Source of the DNA: an uncultured Polaribacter sp. | GTDB taxonomy: Bacteria > Bacteroidota > Bacteroidia > Flavobacteriales > Flavobacteriaceae | DNA length: 46,066 nucleotides | NCBI GenBank assembly: GCA_947497755.1 | Contig: CANMHT010000015.1 | Span: forward strand, 1 to 46,066 | Direction of reading: 5' to 3' | Shown here: piece by piece, positions 35,309-44,514 of the stretch | How positions within the stretch are numbered: position 1 is the stretch's first letter | Layout of the letters: each line of letters starts with the position of its first letter | Notes under the pieces: model-generated | What the model saw: the letters and a program-made list of their open reading frames with translations, nothing else | Databases searched by the model: none | What the model was told of the DNA's origin: nothing | Made by a program: the position numbers and the translations under genes

Positions 35309-36010
35309 TTAAATCACAACCTCACTCTCACTTTCTAATTCATAAGGCACTTTATTTTGCTTAAAAACTCTAGCGGTTAAATCTCCTTTTAATACGATTT
35401 GATTTCCGTTTATCTCTAACCAAGAACCTTCACGTAATCCTAAGACAGAAGTTTTATTGTAGATATGATATTCTTTAATACGAGTTTCTCGGGTTTCCCC
35501 CATATGAGTAGAACCTTCTATAGGATCTAAATAATGCGCATTGATATTAAACGGAATGCATCCAAGTGTTTCAAAGCTTGGTGGATATACAATTGGCATA
35601 TCATTCGTATTCATCATTGTAACTCCACAAATATTACTACCAGCACTTGTTCCTAAATATGGAGTTCCTTTTTCTAACACTTCTTTTAATGTTACTAAAA
35701 TATCGTTTTTGTACAATTGATTTACCAATTCAAAAGTATTTCCTCCACCTGTAAAAATGGCTTCAGCATTTAAAATAGCCTCTTTAGGGTTTTCGAATTC
35801 GTGGATACCTTTTACTTCAATATCTATAGTATTAAAAGCAGCACGTGCTTTGGCTGTATATTCATCATAAGTGATACCACTTGGTCTTGCATAAGGAATA
35901 AATACTAAGGATGAAACATGAGCAAAATGCTCTTTTAATGTTGGTAAAATATACTCTAAATATCCACTTCCATGTACAGTAGATGTACTCGCTACAATAA
36001 GTTTTTTCAT
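35309..36010 (-). CDS. pepE: Peptidase E (aspartyl dipeptidase), S51 family
   Basis: A 233-residue cytosolic hydrolase of the class-I glutamine-amidotransferase-like fold. The nucleophile elbow is GTSAGSN (S122). The partner His is in NINAHYLDP (H159), and the Asp in NTNDMPIV (D137) fits the third member of the triad. FTGGGNTFEL (about 86-95) is the conserved Gly loop. It removes N-terminal Asp from dipeptides and may release Asp during peptide turnover. Confidence 0.9.
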   Translation of the reverse strand: MKKLIVASTSTVHGSGYLEYILPTLKEHFAHVSSLVFIPYARPSGITYDEYTAKARAAFNTIDIEVKGIHEFENPKEAILNAEAIFTGGGNTFELVNQLYKNDILVTLKEVLEKGTPYLGTSAGSNICGVTMMNTNDMPIVYPPSFETLGCIPFNINAHYLDPIEGSTHMGETRETRIKEYHIYNKTSVLGLREGSWLEINGNQIVLKGDLTARVFKQNKVPYELESESEVVI

Positions 36011-36067
36011 TTAATCTAATTTTGATAGGTCTTCTTAAAAACCAGTATTAACTGAGCTTCCAAAAGT

Positions 36068-36075
36068 CAAAAATA
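36068..36075 (-). promoter_or_regulatory. Candidate -7 box TATTTTTG for pepE
   Basis: TATTTTTG on the minus strand fits TAnnTTTG and lies 58 bp before the pepE ATG, in the region divergent from the gene at 36180. No TTG at ideal -33 distance is evident. Confidence 0.4.
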
Positions 36076-36179
36076 ACCAAAACAAATTGCTTTTTAAGAG
36101 AACCTTTCATTTTCTTTAACAAAGATTTACAACTGCTTTAATAGAGTTTTAAGAAGCTTCCCTCCTTTCTTTGTAGTAC

Positions 36180-36962
36180 ATGAAAAACTACTATTTACTT
36201 CTTTTTGTATTCTTTTCTTTGCATACTATTTTCTCTCAACAGCAAAATAGTTTCAAACTTTCTGGTAAGGTAGTTTCTGATTCTATTTCCGTTGAAAATG
36301 TTCATATTTTTAACAAAGCTAGTTTAAAAGGAACCATAAGTAATAGCAAAGGTAAATTTGAGTTACCTGTACGTGTTGGAGATACCTTGTATGTTTCGCA
36401 TATTAACTTTGAATCCAAAGAATTGGTTATTTCAGTTTCAGAAAAAGTTATTAAAAACATAAACATTTTACTATTTCCTAAAACACATACATTAGAAGAA
36501 GTTACTTTAAGAGAACATAAGAGTATTTTTTATGTCGATCCGCAGATTATGCCACAATCTATGGTAAACGCATCTTCATTAAAATTGCCTTATGCCAATG
36601 TAGTTGGTAAAAAAGATGAACGCATTGCTAATATTTCTATTACTAGTGCCAAAGTAGATTTAGAAAATCTAATTAACTTTTTTAATGGAAATACAAAAAA
36701 AGCCAAAGAATTAAAAGAAGTAAAACTAAAAGACAGTAAACTTCAGCAAATTAGAAAAGAGTTTACCGATTACTTTTTTATTCATCAATTAAAAATTGAC
36801 AAGAATTATATCAATCAGTTTTTAAACTATTGTTTAAATTCGGGAATTATATGGCAATATAAAGTTGGTAATAAATTAAAATTAACAGAATTATTAATTG
36901 CAGAAAGTAAAACATTTCCGCATAAACAAATAGATCAAGATACTTTATTAAGCAAACAATAA
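36180..36962 (+). CDS. Carboxypeptidase-regulatory-like domain protein, paralogue 1
   Basis: A 260-residue exported protein. The signal peptide (1-20) is followed by a CarbopepD_reg_2-like beta sandwich (about 25-98, with LKGTISNSKGKFELPVRVGDTLYVSHINFES). The second half is helical and ends with FFIHQLKIDKNYINQFLNYC, a conserved-looking segment shared with the next two genes. The domain is typically a binding or structural module at the start of TonB-dependent or secreted proteins; alone it suggests a periplasmic adaptor. It is first of six genes (to 41337) spaced 51 bp or less apart. No catalytic motif seen. Confidence 0.8.
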   Translation: MKNYYLLLFVFFSLHTIFSQQQNSFKLSGKVVSDSISVENVHIFNKASLKGTISNSKGKFELPVRVGDTLYVSHINFESKELVISVSEKVIKNINILLFPKTHTLEEVTLREHKSIFYVDPQIMPQSMVNASSLKLPYANVVGKKDERIANISITSAKVDLENLINFFNGNTKKAKELKEVKLKDSKLQQIRKEFTDYFFIHQLKIDKNYINQFLNYCLNSGIIWQYKVGNKLKLTELLIAESKTFPHKQIDQDTLLSKQ

Positions 36963-36976
36963 CAACCAAACTGCTA

Positions 36977-37807
36977 ATGAAAAGAAAACTACTCTTTTTT
37001 CTACTTATCGTTACTTGCCAACTTTCTTTTACTCAAGAGAAAAGAAAAAACATACGTGGTATTATTTACAACACGGTTTCTAACCCTGTTGCCAATTCTC
37101 ATATTGTAAACTTAAGTACCAATATCGGAACCATTTCTGATGATGACGGTTCATTTACAATTCCTGTACAAAGTGGTGACTGGATTCGTATTTCTAATAT
37201 TCAATATCAAACAAAAAAAGTTAGAGTTAAAAAAGGGAACATCAATGAAGGAAAGCTTATCATTCACCTTATTCCTGTTACCAATGTATTAGAAGAAGCG
37301 GTTATTAAAAAGAAACTTAAAGGCGATCTAACCTCTGATATGCTAAAAAGTCAAAAAGACACCATTAGAGAAAAAGTGGAAAGCATGTTACATATCATCA
37401 AAAGCATGTCTCATAAAGCAATTATGAACATGAAAATTGGTGAAGATGAACGTCACATGAAGAAGCCAAGAAATGCTCAATTAACAACAGATCCTGTTGC
37501 TAAAGCTGCTGGTTTACCACAAGCAACAGTAGGAATTCCTGATGGTTCTTCTATAAGAAGAAAAGCAAGAAGGGAAAGGCTCAATTTTAAAGAGCGTTTT
37601 CCTGACAAACTAAAAGAAATGTATGGTAAAAAGTTCTTTTTTAACACATTAAAGATTCCAAAAGAGAAATACATTCATTTTATTGAATACTGTGACCCAC
37701 TTGGAATAGAACAATTATTTAAAGATGAAAAGCATTTAGAGGTAATTAAAATTCTACGAAGAGAAAGCATTTCATATTTAGCATTGATAAAAGAAAATGA
37801 CAAATAA
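36977..37807 (+). CDS. Carboxypeptidase-regulatory-like domain protein, paralogue 2
   Basis: A 276-residue protein with signal peptide (1-19). The regulatory beta sandwich (about 23-98) includes ANSHIVNLSTNIGTISDDDG and ISNIQYQTKKVRVKKG. A helical, strongly basic C-terminal half ends KFFFNTLKIPKEKYIHFIEYC-type sequence and LGIEQLF. It is closest to paralogue 3. It follows paralogue 1 by 14 bp. Confidence 0.8.
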   Translation: MKRKLLFFLLIVTCQLSFTQEKRKNIRGIIYNTVSNPVANSHIVNLSTNIGTISDDDGSFTIPVQSGDWIRISNIQYQTKKVRVKKGNINEGKLIIHLIPVTNVLEEAVIKKKLKGDLTSDMLKSQKDTIREKVESMLHIIKSMSHKAIMNMKIGEDERHMKKPRNAQLTTDPVAKAAGLPQATVGIPDGSSIRRKARRERLNFKERFPDKLKEMYGKKFFFNTLKIPKEKYIHFIEYCDPLGIEQLFKDEKHLEVIKILRRESISYLALIKENDK

Positions 37808-37818
37808 GTTCCTTAGCT

Positions 37819-38628
37819 ATGATAAAAAAAATACTTATTTGCTTACTTCTCTTTTCCTTTTTTTCTAAGGTTACTGCACAAGAAAAAAGGAAAATTATTA
37901 AAGGAGTAATTAAAAACAGTAAATCCAATCCAATTGCAAATGCTCATATTGTAAACCTTACTACTAATATTGGAACGGTTTCTAATGATTTAGGTCAATT
38001 TAGAATTCCGTTAAAAAAAGGCGATTGGTTACAAATTTCTAACATCCAATATCAAACTAAAAAAATGCGACTAAAAAAGGGGTTGTTAGCCGAAAACAAT
38101 CTATTGATTTATTTATTAGATGTTAAAAATGAATTAGAAGAAGTTGTTATCAAAAAGAAAATGAAGAAATACCTTGAATTAGACAGAACCGGTATTGATA
38201 AAGACACCACTCCAAAACTAGACACCGATTATTTCGATTTCTCTAAAATTATAGAGCAGTTTAGAAAAATAAAGAAGAAACCTGTTGATAAAAGTGAAGC
38301 GCAATATCATACAGATCCAACGATGAAAAATGTTTCTACTACCATTGCTCGTTATAGTATACCTGATAATAGAATAAAAAAGAAAAAAGCGATTAGAAAA
38401 AAACTACAGGCAAGACATGATTTCCCTAGTTTACTTTTAAAAGAGTTTGGAGAAGAGTTCTTTTTTAAAGAATTAAAAATTCCGAAAGACAAATACTATC
38501 ACTTTTTAGAATATTGTATTCCGCTTGGAGTAGAGCAATTGTTTACAGAGAAAAAACAGATTGAAGTTCTTAAAATTTTGTTAAAAGAAAGTAAATCTTA
38601 TAAATTACTTCTAGAAAAGAATAAATAA
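37819..38628 (+). CDS. Carboxypeptidase-regulatory-like domain protein, paralogue 3
   Basis: A 269-residue protein with signal peptide (1-20) and the same two-part layout. The sandwich contains ANAHIVNLTTNIGTVSNDLG, nearly the same as in paralogue 2, and the C-terminal segment reads FFFKELKIPKDKYYHFLEYC then LGVEQLF. The three genes are clearly local duplicates, with this pair the most recent. It starts 11 bp after paralogue 2. Confidence 0.8.
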   Translation: MIKKILICLLLFSFFSKVTAQEKRKIIKGVIKNSKSNPIANAHIVNLTTNIGTVSNDLGQFRIPLKKGDWLQISNIQYQTKKMRLKKGLLAENNLLIYLLDVKNELEEVVIKKKMKKYLELDRTGIDKDTTPKLDTDYFDFSKIIEQFRKIKKKPVDKSEAQYHTDPTMKNVSTTIARYSIPDNRIKKKKAIRKKLQARHDFPSLLLKEFGEEFFFKELKIPKDKYYHFLEYCIPLGVEQLFTEKKQIEVLKILLKESKSYKLLLEKNK

Positions 38629-38679
38629 TTTGTGTAACAAAGTTTTATTCTCCAAATTTACGAGCTATAAAACGGTTTA

Positions 38680-39177
38680 ATGAGAACAAAAAAACTATTT
38701 CTACTTTTATTTATAGCGCCTTTTTTTGCATTTACTGCACATAAATATTACCTAAGCTTAACACAAATTGAGCACAATACTAAAAACAAGTCTTTAGAAG
38801 TAATTATCAATGTATTTATTGATGATTTAGAAACAGCATTAAACGACATTCATTCTAAGAGTTTTGAGATAAGTACCAAAACTGAATTAAAAGATGCAGA
38901 AACTTATTTTATTAAGTATTTAAAAGATCATGTTTCTTTTAAAGTAGATGGCAAAGCGGTAAACTTCAATTATATTGGTAAAGAATATGACGGAGATGTT
39001 GTTTTCTTTTATTTAGAAATAGAAAATATTAGTACGGTTTCTAAAATTGAAATTGACAATACCATTTTAATCGATCATTTTCCAGATCAACAAAATCTTA
39101 TCAAATCAAAAGTAAATAAAAAGCATAAAAGTGTTTTGCTTACTAAAAAAGAGCAAAACGGAGTATTAACATATTAA
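38680..39177 (+). CDS. DUF6702 family protein
   Basis: A 165-residue exported protein. After a signal peptide (MRTKKLFLLLFIAPFFAFTA) comes HKYYLSLTQIEHN, a start typical of DUF6702. The rest is beta-rich (VIINVFIDDLETALN, VVFFYLEIENI). It lies 51 bp after paralogue 3 and 27 bp before an M1 peptidase gene, its usual companion in flavobacteria. The function is unknown; a partner of the peptidase is an inference from position. Confidence 0.8.
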   Translation: MRTKKLFLLLFIAPFFAFTAHKYYLSLTQIEHNTKNKSLEVIINVFIDDLETALNDIHSKSFEISTKTELKDAETYFIKYLKDHVSFKVDGKAVNFNYIGKEYDGDVVFFYLEIENISTVSKIEIDNTILIDHFPDQQNLIKSKVNKKHKSVLLTKKEQNGVLTY

Positions 39178-39204
39178 CACAATTCTTTAATTAAACAAAC
39201 AGTC

Positions 39205-41337
39205 ATGAAAAAAATCGGTTTACTAGTCCTCTCACTAGTGTTTGTTGCTTCTGCTTCTTTTGCACAACAAAAGAGAAAAACGCAACAAGGACATACAAAC
39301 ACCAATAAGTTTAGACAACTTAAAGATGTTTTAGCTACTCCAAATAGTCAACGTACAGCTTCTGGAGCTCCAGGAGAAAATTATACGCAACAAAAAGTTG
39401 ACTATGATATGAACATCGTACTTGATGATGATAAAAAAAGAATTACAGGTTCTGAAAAGATTACCTACCACAACAATTCTGCAGATAAGTTAACCTATTT
39501 ATGGGTACAGTTAGATCAGAATATGCGTGCTGCTGATTCTAAAACGCCAGACATTCAACCAAACAGAATGCCTAGAAGAATGAGTAAGAATCGTTATACA
39601 AAAAGATTCGAAGACAAGCCATTTGATGGTGGTTTTAAAATTACAAGTGTAACCAATGCAGACGGAAGCAAATTATCGCATACAATTAATCAAACAATGA
39701 TGCGTATTAACTTACCAAAGCCATTGGCTTCTGGAGAAAAATTTGTTTTCAATATTTCTTGGTGGTATAATATCAACAACCACAGAACACAAGGTGGTCG
39801 TTCTGGTTATGAGCATTTTGCAAAAGACGGAAATAACAATTATGTAATTGCTCAATTTTATCCAAGATTATGTGTATATGATAATGTAGAAGGTTGGCAA
39901 AATGACCAATTCTGGGGACGTTCTGAATTTGCCTTAGAATTTGGAGATTTTAAAGTTAATATTACCACTCCAGCAGATCATATGTTAGGAGCAACAGGAG
40001 TTTTATTAAATGAAAAAGAAGTTTTTTCTAAAAAAGAATTAAAGCGTTTATCAAAAGCTAGAAAAACATTTGACAATCCTGTAATTATCAGAACTCAAAA
40101 AGAAGCAGAAAAGTTTGAAAAAGGTAGATCTAAAAAGACAAAAACTTGGAGATTTGATGCTAAGAATGTAAGAGATTATGCTTTTGCTACTTCTAGAAAA
40201 TTTATTTTTGATGCAATGGCAGTAGATATTAATGGTAAAACCGTAATGGCGTATTCTTTATATTCTAAAGAAGCAAATCCATTATATGGAGACCACTCTA
40301 CAAGAGCAGTTGCTCAAACTTTAAAGACGTATTCTCGTTATACTTTTGATTATCCTTACCACAAAGCAATTTCTGTTGATGGTCAAATGGGAATGGAATA
40401 TCCACAAATTTGTTTCAATCCAGGAAGACCAAATCCAGATGGAACCTATTCTGACAGAACAAAATACAGAATGATTAAAGTGACAATCCACGAAGTTGGA
40501 CATAACTTCTTCCCTATGATTGTAAACTCAGATGAGCGTCAATGGACTTGGATGGATGAAGGATTAAACTCTTATATGGAAATGTTAGCAGAATTAGATT
40601 ACGATCCTAATTTCCCAATTACAAGAGGATATCCTAAAAATATTGTAAGATATATGAGTGGAGATCAATCTAGAATTGCTCCAATCATGTCTAAAGGAGA
40701 CAATGTTTATAGTTTTGGAAACAATGCTTATGGAAAACCTGCAACTGCATTATGGATTTTACGTGAAACCATTATGGGACGAGAGTTATTTGATCATGCA
40801 TTTAAAACCTATGCTCAACGTTGGAAATTTAAACACCCAACTCCGGCAGATTTCTTTAGAACTATGGAAGATGCTTCTGCTATGGACTTAGATTGGTTCT
40901 GGAGAGGATGGTTCTATACAACTGATGTAACTGATATCGGAATTAAAAAAGTAAAGAAATTCTATACGCAAGATCAAGGTAATAATAGAGTTAACTTTAT
41001 TGAAGATACAACGCCAGGAGCTAAGTTTAGTAAAGCTAAAAAACCAAACTCTAAGTTTTTCTATGAAGTTACTTTTGATAAGCCAGGAGGATTAGTTATG
41101 CCAATCATAGTGCAACTTACCTACAAAGATGGTACTACAGAAAGGAAAACATATCCTGCACAAATTTGGAGATTTAATGATAAGCAAGTAACAAAAACAA
41201 TCACTACAGATAAAGAAATTACAAATATCACTATTGACCCAGATTTAGAAACTGCAGATGTAGATGTTACAAATAATAGCTGGCCAAAGAAACAAGAAAA
41301 CAAATTTGGTAAGTTTAAAAACAAAGTAAAAGGATAA
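39205..41337 (+). CDS. M1 family zinc metallopeptidase (1)
   Basis: A 710-residue exported aminopeptidase-like enzyme with signal peptide (1-20, ASFAQ). The N-terminal beta domain spans about 60-300. The catalytic domain has an exopeptidase-type GMEYP motif and HEVGH (H429, E430, H433) followed by the third zinc ligand E452 in WMDEGLNS, with the M1 HExxH-x18-E spacing. It removes N-terminal residues from peptides in the periplasm or outside the cell. It ends in a lysine-rich tail, not a T9SS domain. It is about 2.1 kb long and has a close relative directly downstream. Confidence 0.9.
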   Translation: MKKIGLLVLSLVFVASASFAQQKRKTQQGHTNTNKFRQLKDVLATPNSQRTASGAPGENYTQQKVDYDMNIVLDDDKKRITGSEKITYHNNSADKLTYLWVQLDQNMRAADSKTPDIQPNRMPRRMSKNRYTKRFEDKPFDGGFKITSVTNADGSKLSHTINQTMMRINLPKPLASGEKFVFNISWWYNINNHRTQGGRSGYEHFAKDGNNNYVIAQFYPRLCVYDNVEGWQNDQFWGRSEFALEFGDFKVNITTPADHMLGATGVLLNEKEVFSKKELKRLSKARKTFDNPVIIRTQKEAEKFEKGRSKKTKTWRFDAKNVRDYAFATSRKFIFDAMAVDINGKTVMAYSLYSKEANPLYGDHSTRAVAQTLKTYSRYTFDYPYHKAISVDGQMGMEYPQICFNPGRPNPDGTYSDRTKYRMIKVTIHEVGHNFFPMIVNSDERQWTWMDEGLNSYMEMLAELDYDPNFPITRGYPKNIVRYMSGDQSRIAPIMSKGDNVYSFGNNAYGKPATALWILRETIMGRELFDHAFKTYAQRWKFKHPTPADFFRTMEDASAMDLDWFWRGWFYTTDVTDIGIKKVKKFYTQDQGNNRVNFIEDTTPGAKFSKAKKPNSKFFYEVTFDKPGGLVMPIIVQLTYKDGTTERKTYPAQIWRFNDKQVTKTITTDKEITNITIDPDLETADVDVTNNSWPKKQENKFGKFKNKVKG

Positions 41338-41359
41338 ATCTTTTTCCTTTATAAATAGT

Positions 41360-41390
41360 AAAAAGCGATATGGTTTCATATCGCTTTTTT
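41360..41390 (+). terminator. Rho-independent terminator
   Basis: AAAAAGCGATATG pairs with CATATCGCTTTTT around a GTTT loop (13 bp) and runs into T residues. It ends the transcript that includes the first M1 peptidase. Confidence 0.85.
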
Positions 41391-41457
41391 AGTTGCTTAA
41401 ATCTTAAAATGATAAAGGTTTGTTAAAAAAATCTAAAGAATATGTTAGATGTAATAG

Positions 41458-41481
41458 ATAATTACTATTTTTCGTAATTAT
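41458..41481 (+). promoter_or_regulatory. Inverted repeat around a -7-like box before M1 peptidase 2
   Basis: ATAATTAC and GTAATTAT (8 bp each) flank TATTTTTC, which resembles the -7 element TAnnTTTG except for the last base. It sits 30 bp before the second M1 gene. It could be a promoter overlapped by a repressor site or just a leader hairpin. Confidence 0.35.
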
Positions 41482-41511
41482 TTAAAAATCAATACTAACA
41501 AATTCACAAAA

Positions 41512-43719
41512 ATGAGAAAAACCGGACTATTACTTTTTTCAGTTTTTTTTGTAGCTGTATCTGCATTTGCACAAGATAAAGCAAAGAAAAAAACTCAGAA
41601 AGGTCACACAGACCAGAACAAATTCAGACAAATGAAGGACGTTTTGGCAACTCCAAACGGACAAAGAACTGCCTCTGGAGCTCCAGGTCATCTTTACACA
41701 CAACAAAAAGTTGACTATGTAATGGATCTTCGCTTAGATGAAGACGCGAATAAATTATACGGTGATGAAAGAATCACATACCACAATAACTCTAAAGATC
41801 ATTTAGAGTATTTATGGGTTCAGCTAGATCAAAACATGAGAGCTGATGACTCAAAAACTCCTTTAGCAAAATCTACTGGTGCTTCTGTTTTTTTAACTCC
41901 TGATAACTTCAAGAAAACATACATGAAGGAGAAAAAAGGTTTTGGTTTTAATATTGAAACAGTAGAAGAAGCAAATGGTAAAAAACTATCTCATTTCATT
42001 AATAGAACAATGATGAGAATTAATTTACCTAAAGCCTTAGCTCCAGGAGAAGTTTTTAAGTTTAGAATTAAGTGGAACTATAAAATAAATCATGTTGTAA
42101 AAGATGGTGGTCGTTCTGGATATGAAGATTTTCCTGATGGAAATAAAAACTTTATTATAGCTCAATTTTTCCCGAGATTATGTAAATATAACAATGTAGA
42201 AGGGTGGCAAAACATGCAATTCTGGGGACGTTCTGAATTTGCATTAGAGTTTGGAGATTACGATGTTAAAATTACAGTTCCTGCAGATCATATTATGGAA
42301 GCAACTGGAGATTTACAAAATGAAAAAGATGTTTTAACAAGACAACAACGTAAGCGTTTTGAAAAAGCTAGAAAAACTTTTGATAATCCTGTAATGATTG
42401 TAACTCAAAAAGAAGCTGAAAAAGCTGAAAAAGGAAGAACTAAAAAGACAAAAACATGGCATTTTAAAGCAGAAAGAGTTAGAGATTTTGCTTGGGCTTC
42501 TTCAAGAAAATACATTTGGGATGCAATGGCTGTTAACATTAATGGTAAAACAGTAATGGCAACTTCTTTATACCCTAAAGAAGGGAATCCATTATGGGAA
42601 GAACACTCTACAAGAACTGTTGCAAATACATTGATTGAGTATTCTAAGTTAACTTTTGATTATCCTTATAGTAAAGCAGTTTCTGTAAATGCAAATGACT
42701 CTATGGGAATGGAATATCCAATGATTTGCTTCAATTTTGGTAGACCAAAACCAGATGGTACATATTCTTCAAGGCTAAAAAAAGGAATGATTGGTGTAAT
42801 TACTCATGAAGTTGGACACAACTTTTTCCCAATGATTGTAAATTCTGATGAGCGTCAATGGACATGGATGGATGAAGGATTAAATTCTTTTGTAGAAATT
42901 TTAGCTGAGTTAAAATACGATCCAGAATTATTTGCTATTAACCCTGCAAGTAACATTACAAGGTATATGGGAGGAGATCAATCTAACATCTCTCCTATTA
43001 TGTCTCAAGGAGATTACGTAAAACAATTTGGACCTAATGCTTATACTAAACCAGCTGCTGGTTTATATATATTAAGAAAAACAATTATGGGACCAGAATT
43101 ATTTGACCATGCTTTTAGAACATACTCTAAACGTTGGATGTTTAAACACCCAACTCCTGCAGATTTCTTTAGATCTATGGAAGATGCTTCTGGTATGGAT
43201 TTAGACTGGTTCTGGAGAGGTTGGTTCTATACGACTGATGTTACTGATATCGGTATTAAAAAAGTTATGCCTTTATACTTAACTAACAAACCAAGTGAAA
43301 GAGTTAAGAAATTAAAAGAGCAATACAAAAGCTACTTTGATAACTTGGGTGAATTAGTATATATTACAGATAAAAAAGAAGATGCAAATTCAAATGCAAT
43401 GAACAAGCATGTTAAAAATGCTAAAGATGTTCCTTCTTATATTTATCAAGTAGAATTTGAAAAACCAGGTGGATTAGTAATGCCAATTATTCTTGAAATT
43501 ACTTATGCTGATGGAACTAAAGAAAGACAAACGTTCCCAGCTCAAATCTGGAATAAAAACGATAATACTGTAAGAAGAGTTTTTGCTTCTAAACAAGAAA
43601 TCAAAAGCTTTAAAGTAGACCCAGACTTAGAAACAGCAGATGTAGATACTTCTAACAATAGCTGGCCAAGAAAAGAAGAGTCTAAATTCAGTAAAATGAA
43701 AAATAAAGTAAAAGGATAA
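41512..43719 (+). CDS. M1 family zinc metallopeptidase (2)
   Basis: A 735-residue paralogue of the preceding gene with its own signal peptide (AVSAFAQ). HEVGH is at H432, E433, H436 with zinc ligand E455 in WMDEGLNS; GMEYP is conserved. Compared with the first copy it has extra residues in the N-terminal domain (around 120-140) and in the C-terminal domain. A terminator separates it from the first copy and it has its own leader, so it is transcribed independently. It presumably has a different peptide preference. Confidence 0.9.
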   Translation: MRKTGLLLFSVFFVAVSAFAQDKAKKKTQKGHTDQNKFRQMKDVLATPNGQRTASGAPGHLYTQQKVDYVMDLRLDEDANKLYGDERITYHNNSKDHLEYLWVQLDQNMRADDSKTPLAKSTGASVFLTPDNFKKTYMKEKKGFGFNIETVEEANGKKLSHFINRTMMRINLPKALAPGEVFKFRIKWNYKINHVVKDGGRSGYEDFPDGNKNFIIAQFFPRLCKYNNVEGWQNMQFWGRSEFALEFGDYDVKITVPADHIMEATGDLQNEKDVLTRQQRKRFEKARKTFDNPVMIVTQKEAEKAEKGRTKKTKTWHFKAERVRDFAWASSRKYIWDAMAVNINGKTVMATSLYPKEGNPLWEEHSTRTVANTLIEYSKLTFDYPYSKAVSVNANDSMGMEYPMICFNFGRPKPDGTYSSRLKKGMIGVITHEVGHNFFPMIVNSDERQWTWMDEGLNSFVEILAELKYDPELFAINPASNITRYMGGDQSNISPIMSQGDYVKQFGPNAYTKPAAGLYILRKTIMGPELFDHAFRTYSKRWMFKHPTPADFFRSMEDASGMDLDWFWRGWFYTTDVTDIGIKKVMPLYLTNKPSERVKKLKEQYKSYFDNLGELVYITDKKEDANSNAMNKHVKNAKDVPSYIYQVEFEKPGGLVMPIILEITYADGTKERQTFPAQIWNKNDNTVRRVFASKQEIKSFKVDPDLETADVDTSNNSWPRKEESKFSKMKNKVKG

Positions 43720-43740
43720 AATTCTTTTTCAATGATACCA

Positions 43741-43777
43741 AAAGCCTAGTCAAAACAAAATGACTAGGCTTTTTTTA
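43741..43777 (+). terminator. Rho-independent terminator
   Basis: AAAGCCTAGTCA pairs with TGACTAGGCTTT (12 bp, 8-nt loop) and is followed by T residues. It ends the second M1 peptidase transcript. Confidence 0.85.
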
Positions 43778-43853
43778 TTTTATCAAAAGAAACTCATATT
43801 CATTGTTAATTCAATGTAAATATTTTAACAAGATGTTAATATCTTATAAAAAA

Positions 43854-43869
43854 TAGGTATTTATACCTA
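43854..43869. promoter_or_regulatory. Inverted repeat TAGGTAT-TT-ATACCTA (operator)
   Basis: A 7-bp perfect dyad with a 2-nt spacer. Its centre is 29.5 nt upstream of the first base of TACTTTTG, the -7 box of the next gene. The same distance occurs at the two CCTTACGG palindromes, suggesting a class-II activator site for another regulator. Confidence 0.6.
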
Positions 43870-43890
43870 ATACATTGCAAAATAAAATGT

Positions 43891-43898
43891 TACTTTTG
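43891..43898 (+). promoter_or_regulatory. -7 box TACTTTTG
   Basis: A TAnnTTTG match lying 43 bp before the ATG at 43941. It lies downstream of the in-frame TTG at 43875, which rules that start out in favour of the ATG. Confidence 0.6.
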
Positions 43899-43940
43899 AG
43901 TAGCCCTAAAAACAACAAATTTTTTACACTAAAATTGAGT

Positions 43941-44495
43941 ATGAATCACAAACCCTCTAGAAGATTGTTTATACGTAAATCCGTATTAGCAACTACAGGT
44001 CTTGCCTTACTATCAACCAATACTTTTGCAAATACAATTATTAATACAGATGCTCCTTTTCAAGGATATAATCCGTATGCAGAAGAAAAAAATGATTTAA
44101 GAGTTTCAAAATTAATTGGAAAACACCTTACTATAAAAGGAAAGATTTTTGATGAAACAGGAACATTTACTCTTCCTAATATTAATATCGAAGTTTGGCA
44201 TTTATCTCCAAATTCAAAAAGCTTTAAGCACAAAGCTAAATTAAAAACAGATGCTTCTGGGGCATATTCTTTTATAACAGATTTTCCTAATAATGAAAAA
44301 GGGAAATCTCCTAGAATCTATTTTAAAGTATCAAATCAATACAAAAGTTATTTTACAGAATTAATTATAACTGATTTTGATGCTCATATTTCAGCAAAAC
44401 ACTGGGAAGAAAATAACCAATTAGGTGATCAACTTTTTCCTGTTAAAGAAGGCGAATTAAGCGCTTCTACTATTACATTTAATATATCATTATAA
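43941..44495 (+). CDS. Tat-exported intradiol-dioxygenase-like domain protein
   Basis: A 184-residue protein. The start is at ATG 43941, since the promoter lies between it and an earlier TTG. The N-terminus PSRRLFIRKSVLATTGLALL is a twin-arginine signal (S-R-R-x-F-x-x-K) followed by a hydrophobic stretch. The rest is a beta-sandwich of the intradiol dioxygenase/transthyretin-like type (IKGKIFDETGTFTLPNINIEVWHLS, KTDASGAYSFITDFP). The two-Tyr/two-His iron site of real intradiol dioxygenases is not evident, so it may be a non-catalytic or differently active relative. Tat export implies folding, perhaps with a cofactor, in the cytosol. The tail-collar gene follows 19 bp later. Confidence 0.75.
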   Translation: MNHKPSRRLFIRKSVLATTGLALLSTNTFANTIINTDAPFQGYNPYAEEKNDLRVSKLIGKHLTIKGKIFDETGTFTLPNINIEVWHLSPNSKSFKHKAKLKTDASGAYSFITDFPNNEKGKSPRIYFKVSNQYKSYFTELIITDFDAHISAKHWEENNQLGDQLFPVKEGELSASTITFNISL

Positions 44496-44514
44496 TCCTA
44501 TTAAAATCAATATT

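Noticed and set aside
43875..43940. Extended N-terminus from the TTG at 43875
   Set aside because: The -7 box TACTTTTG lies downstream of this codon, and the Tat signal begins properly at ATG 43941.
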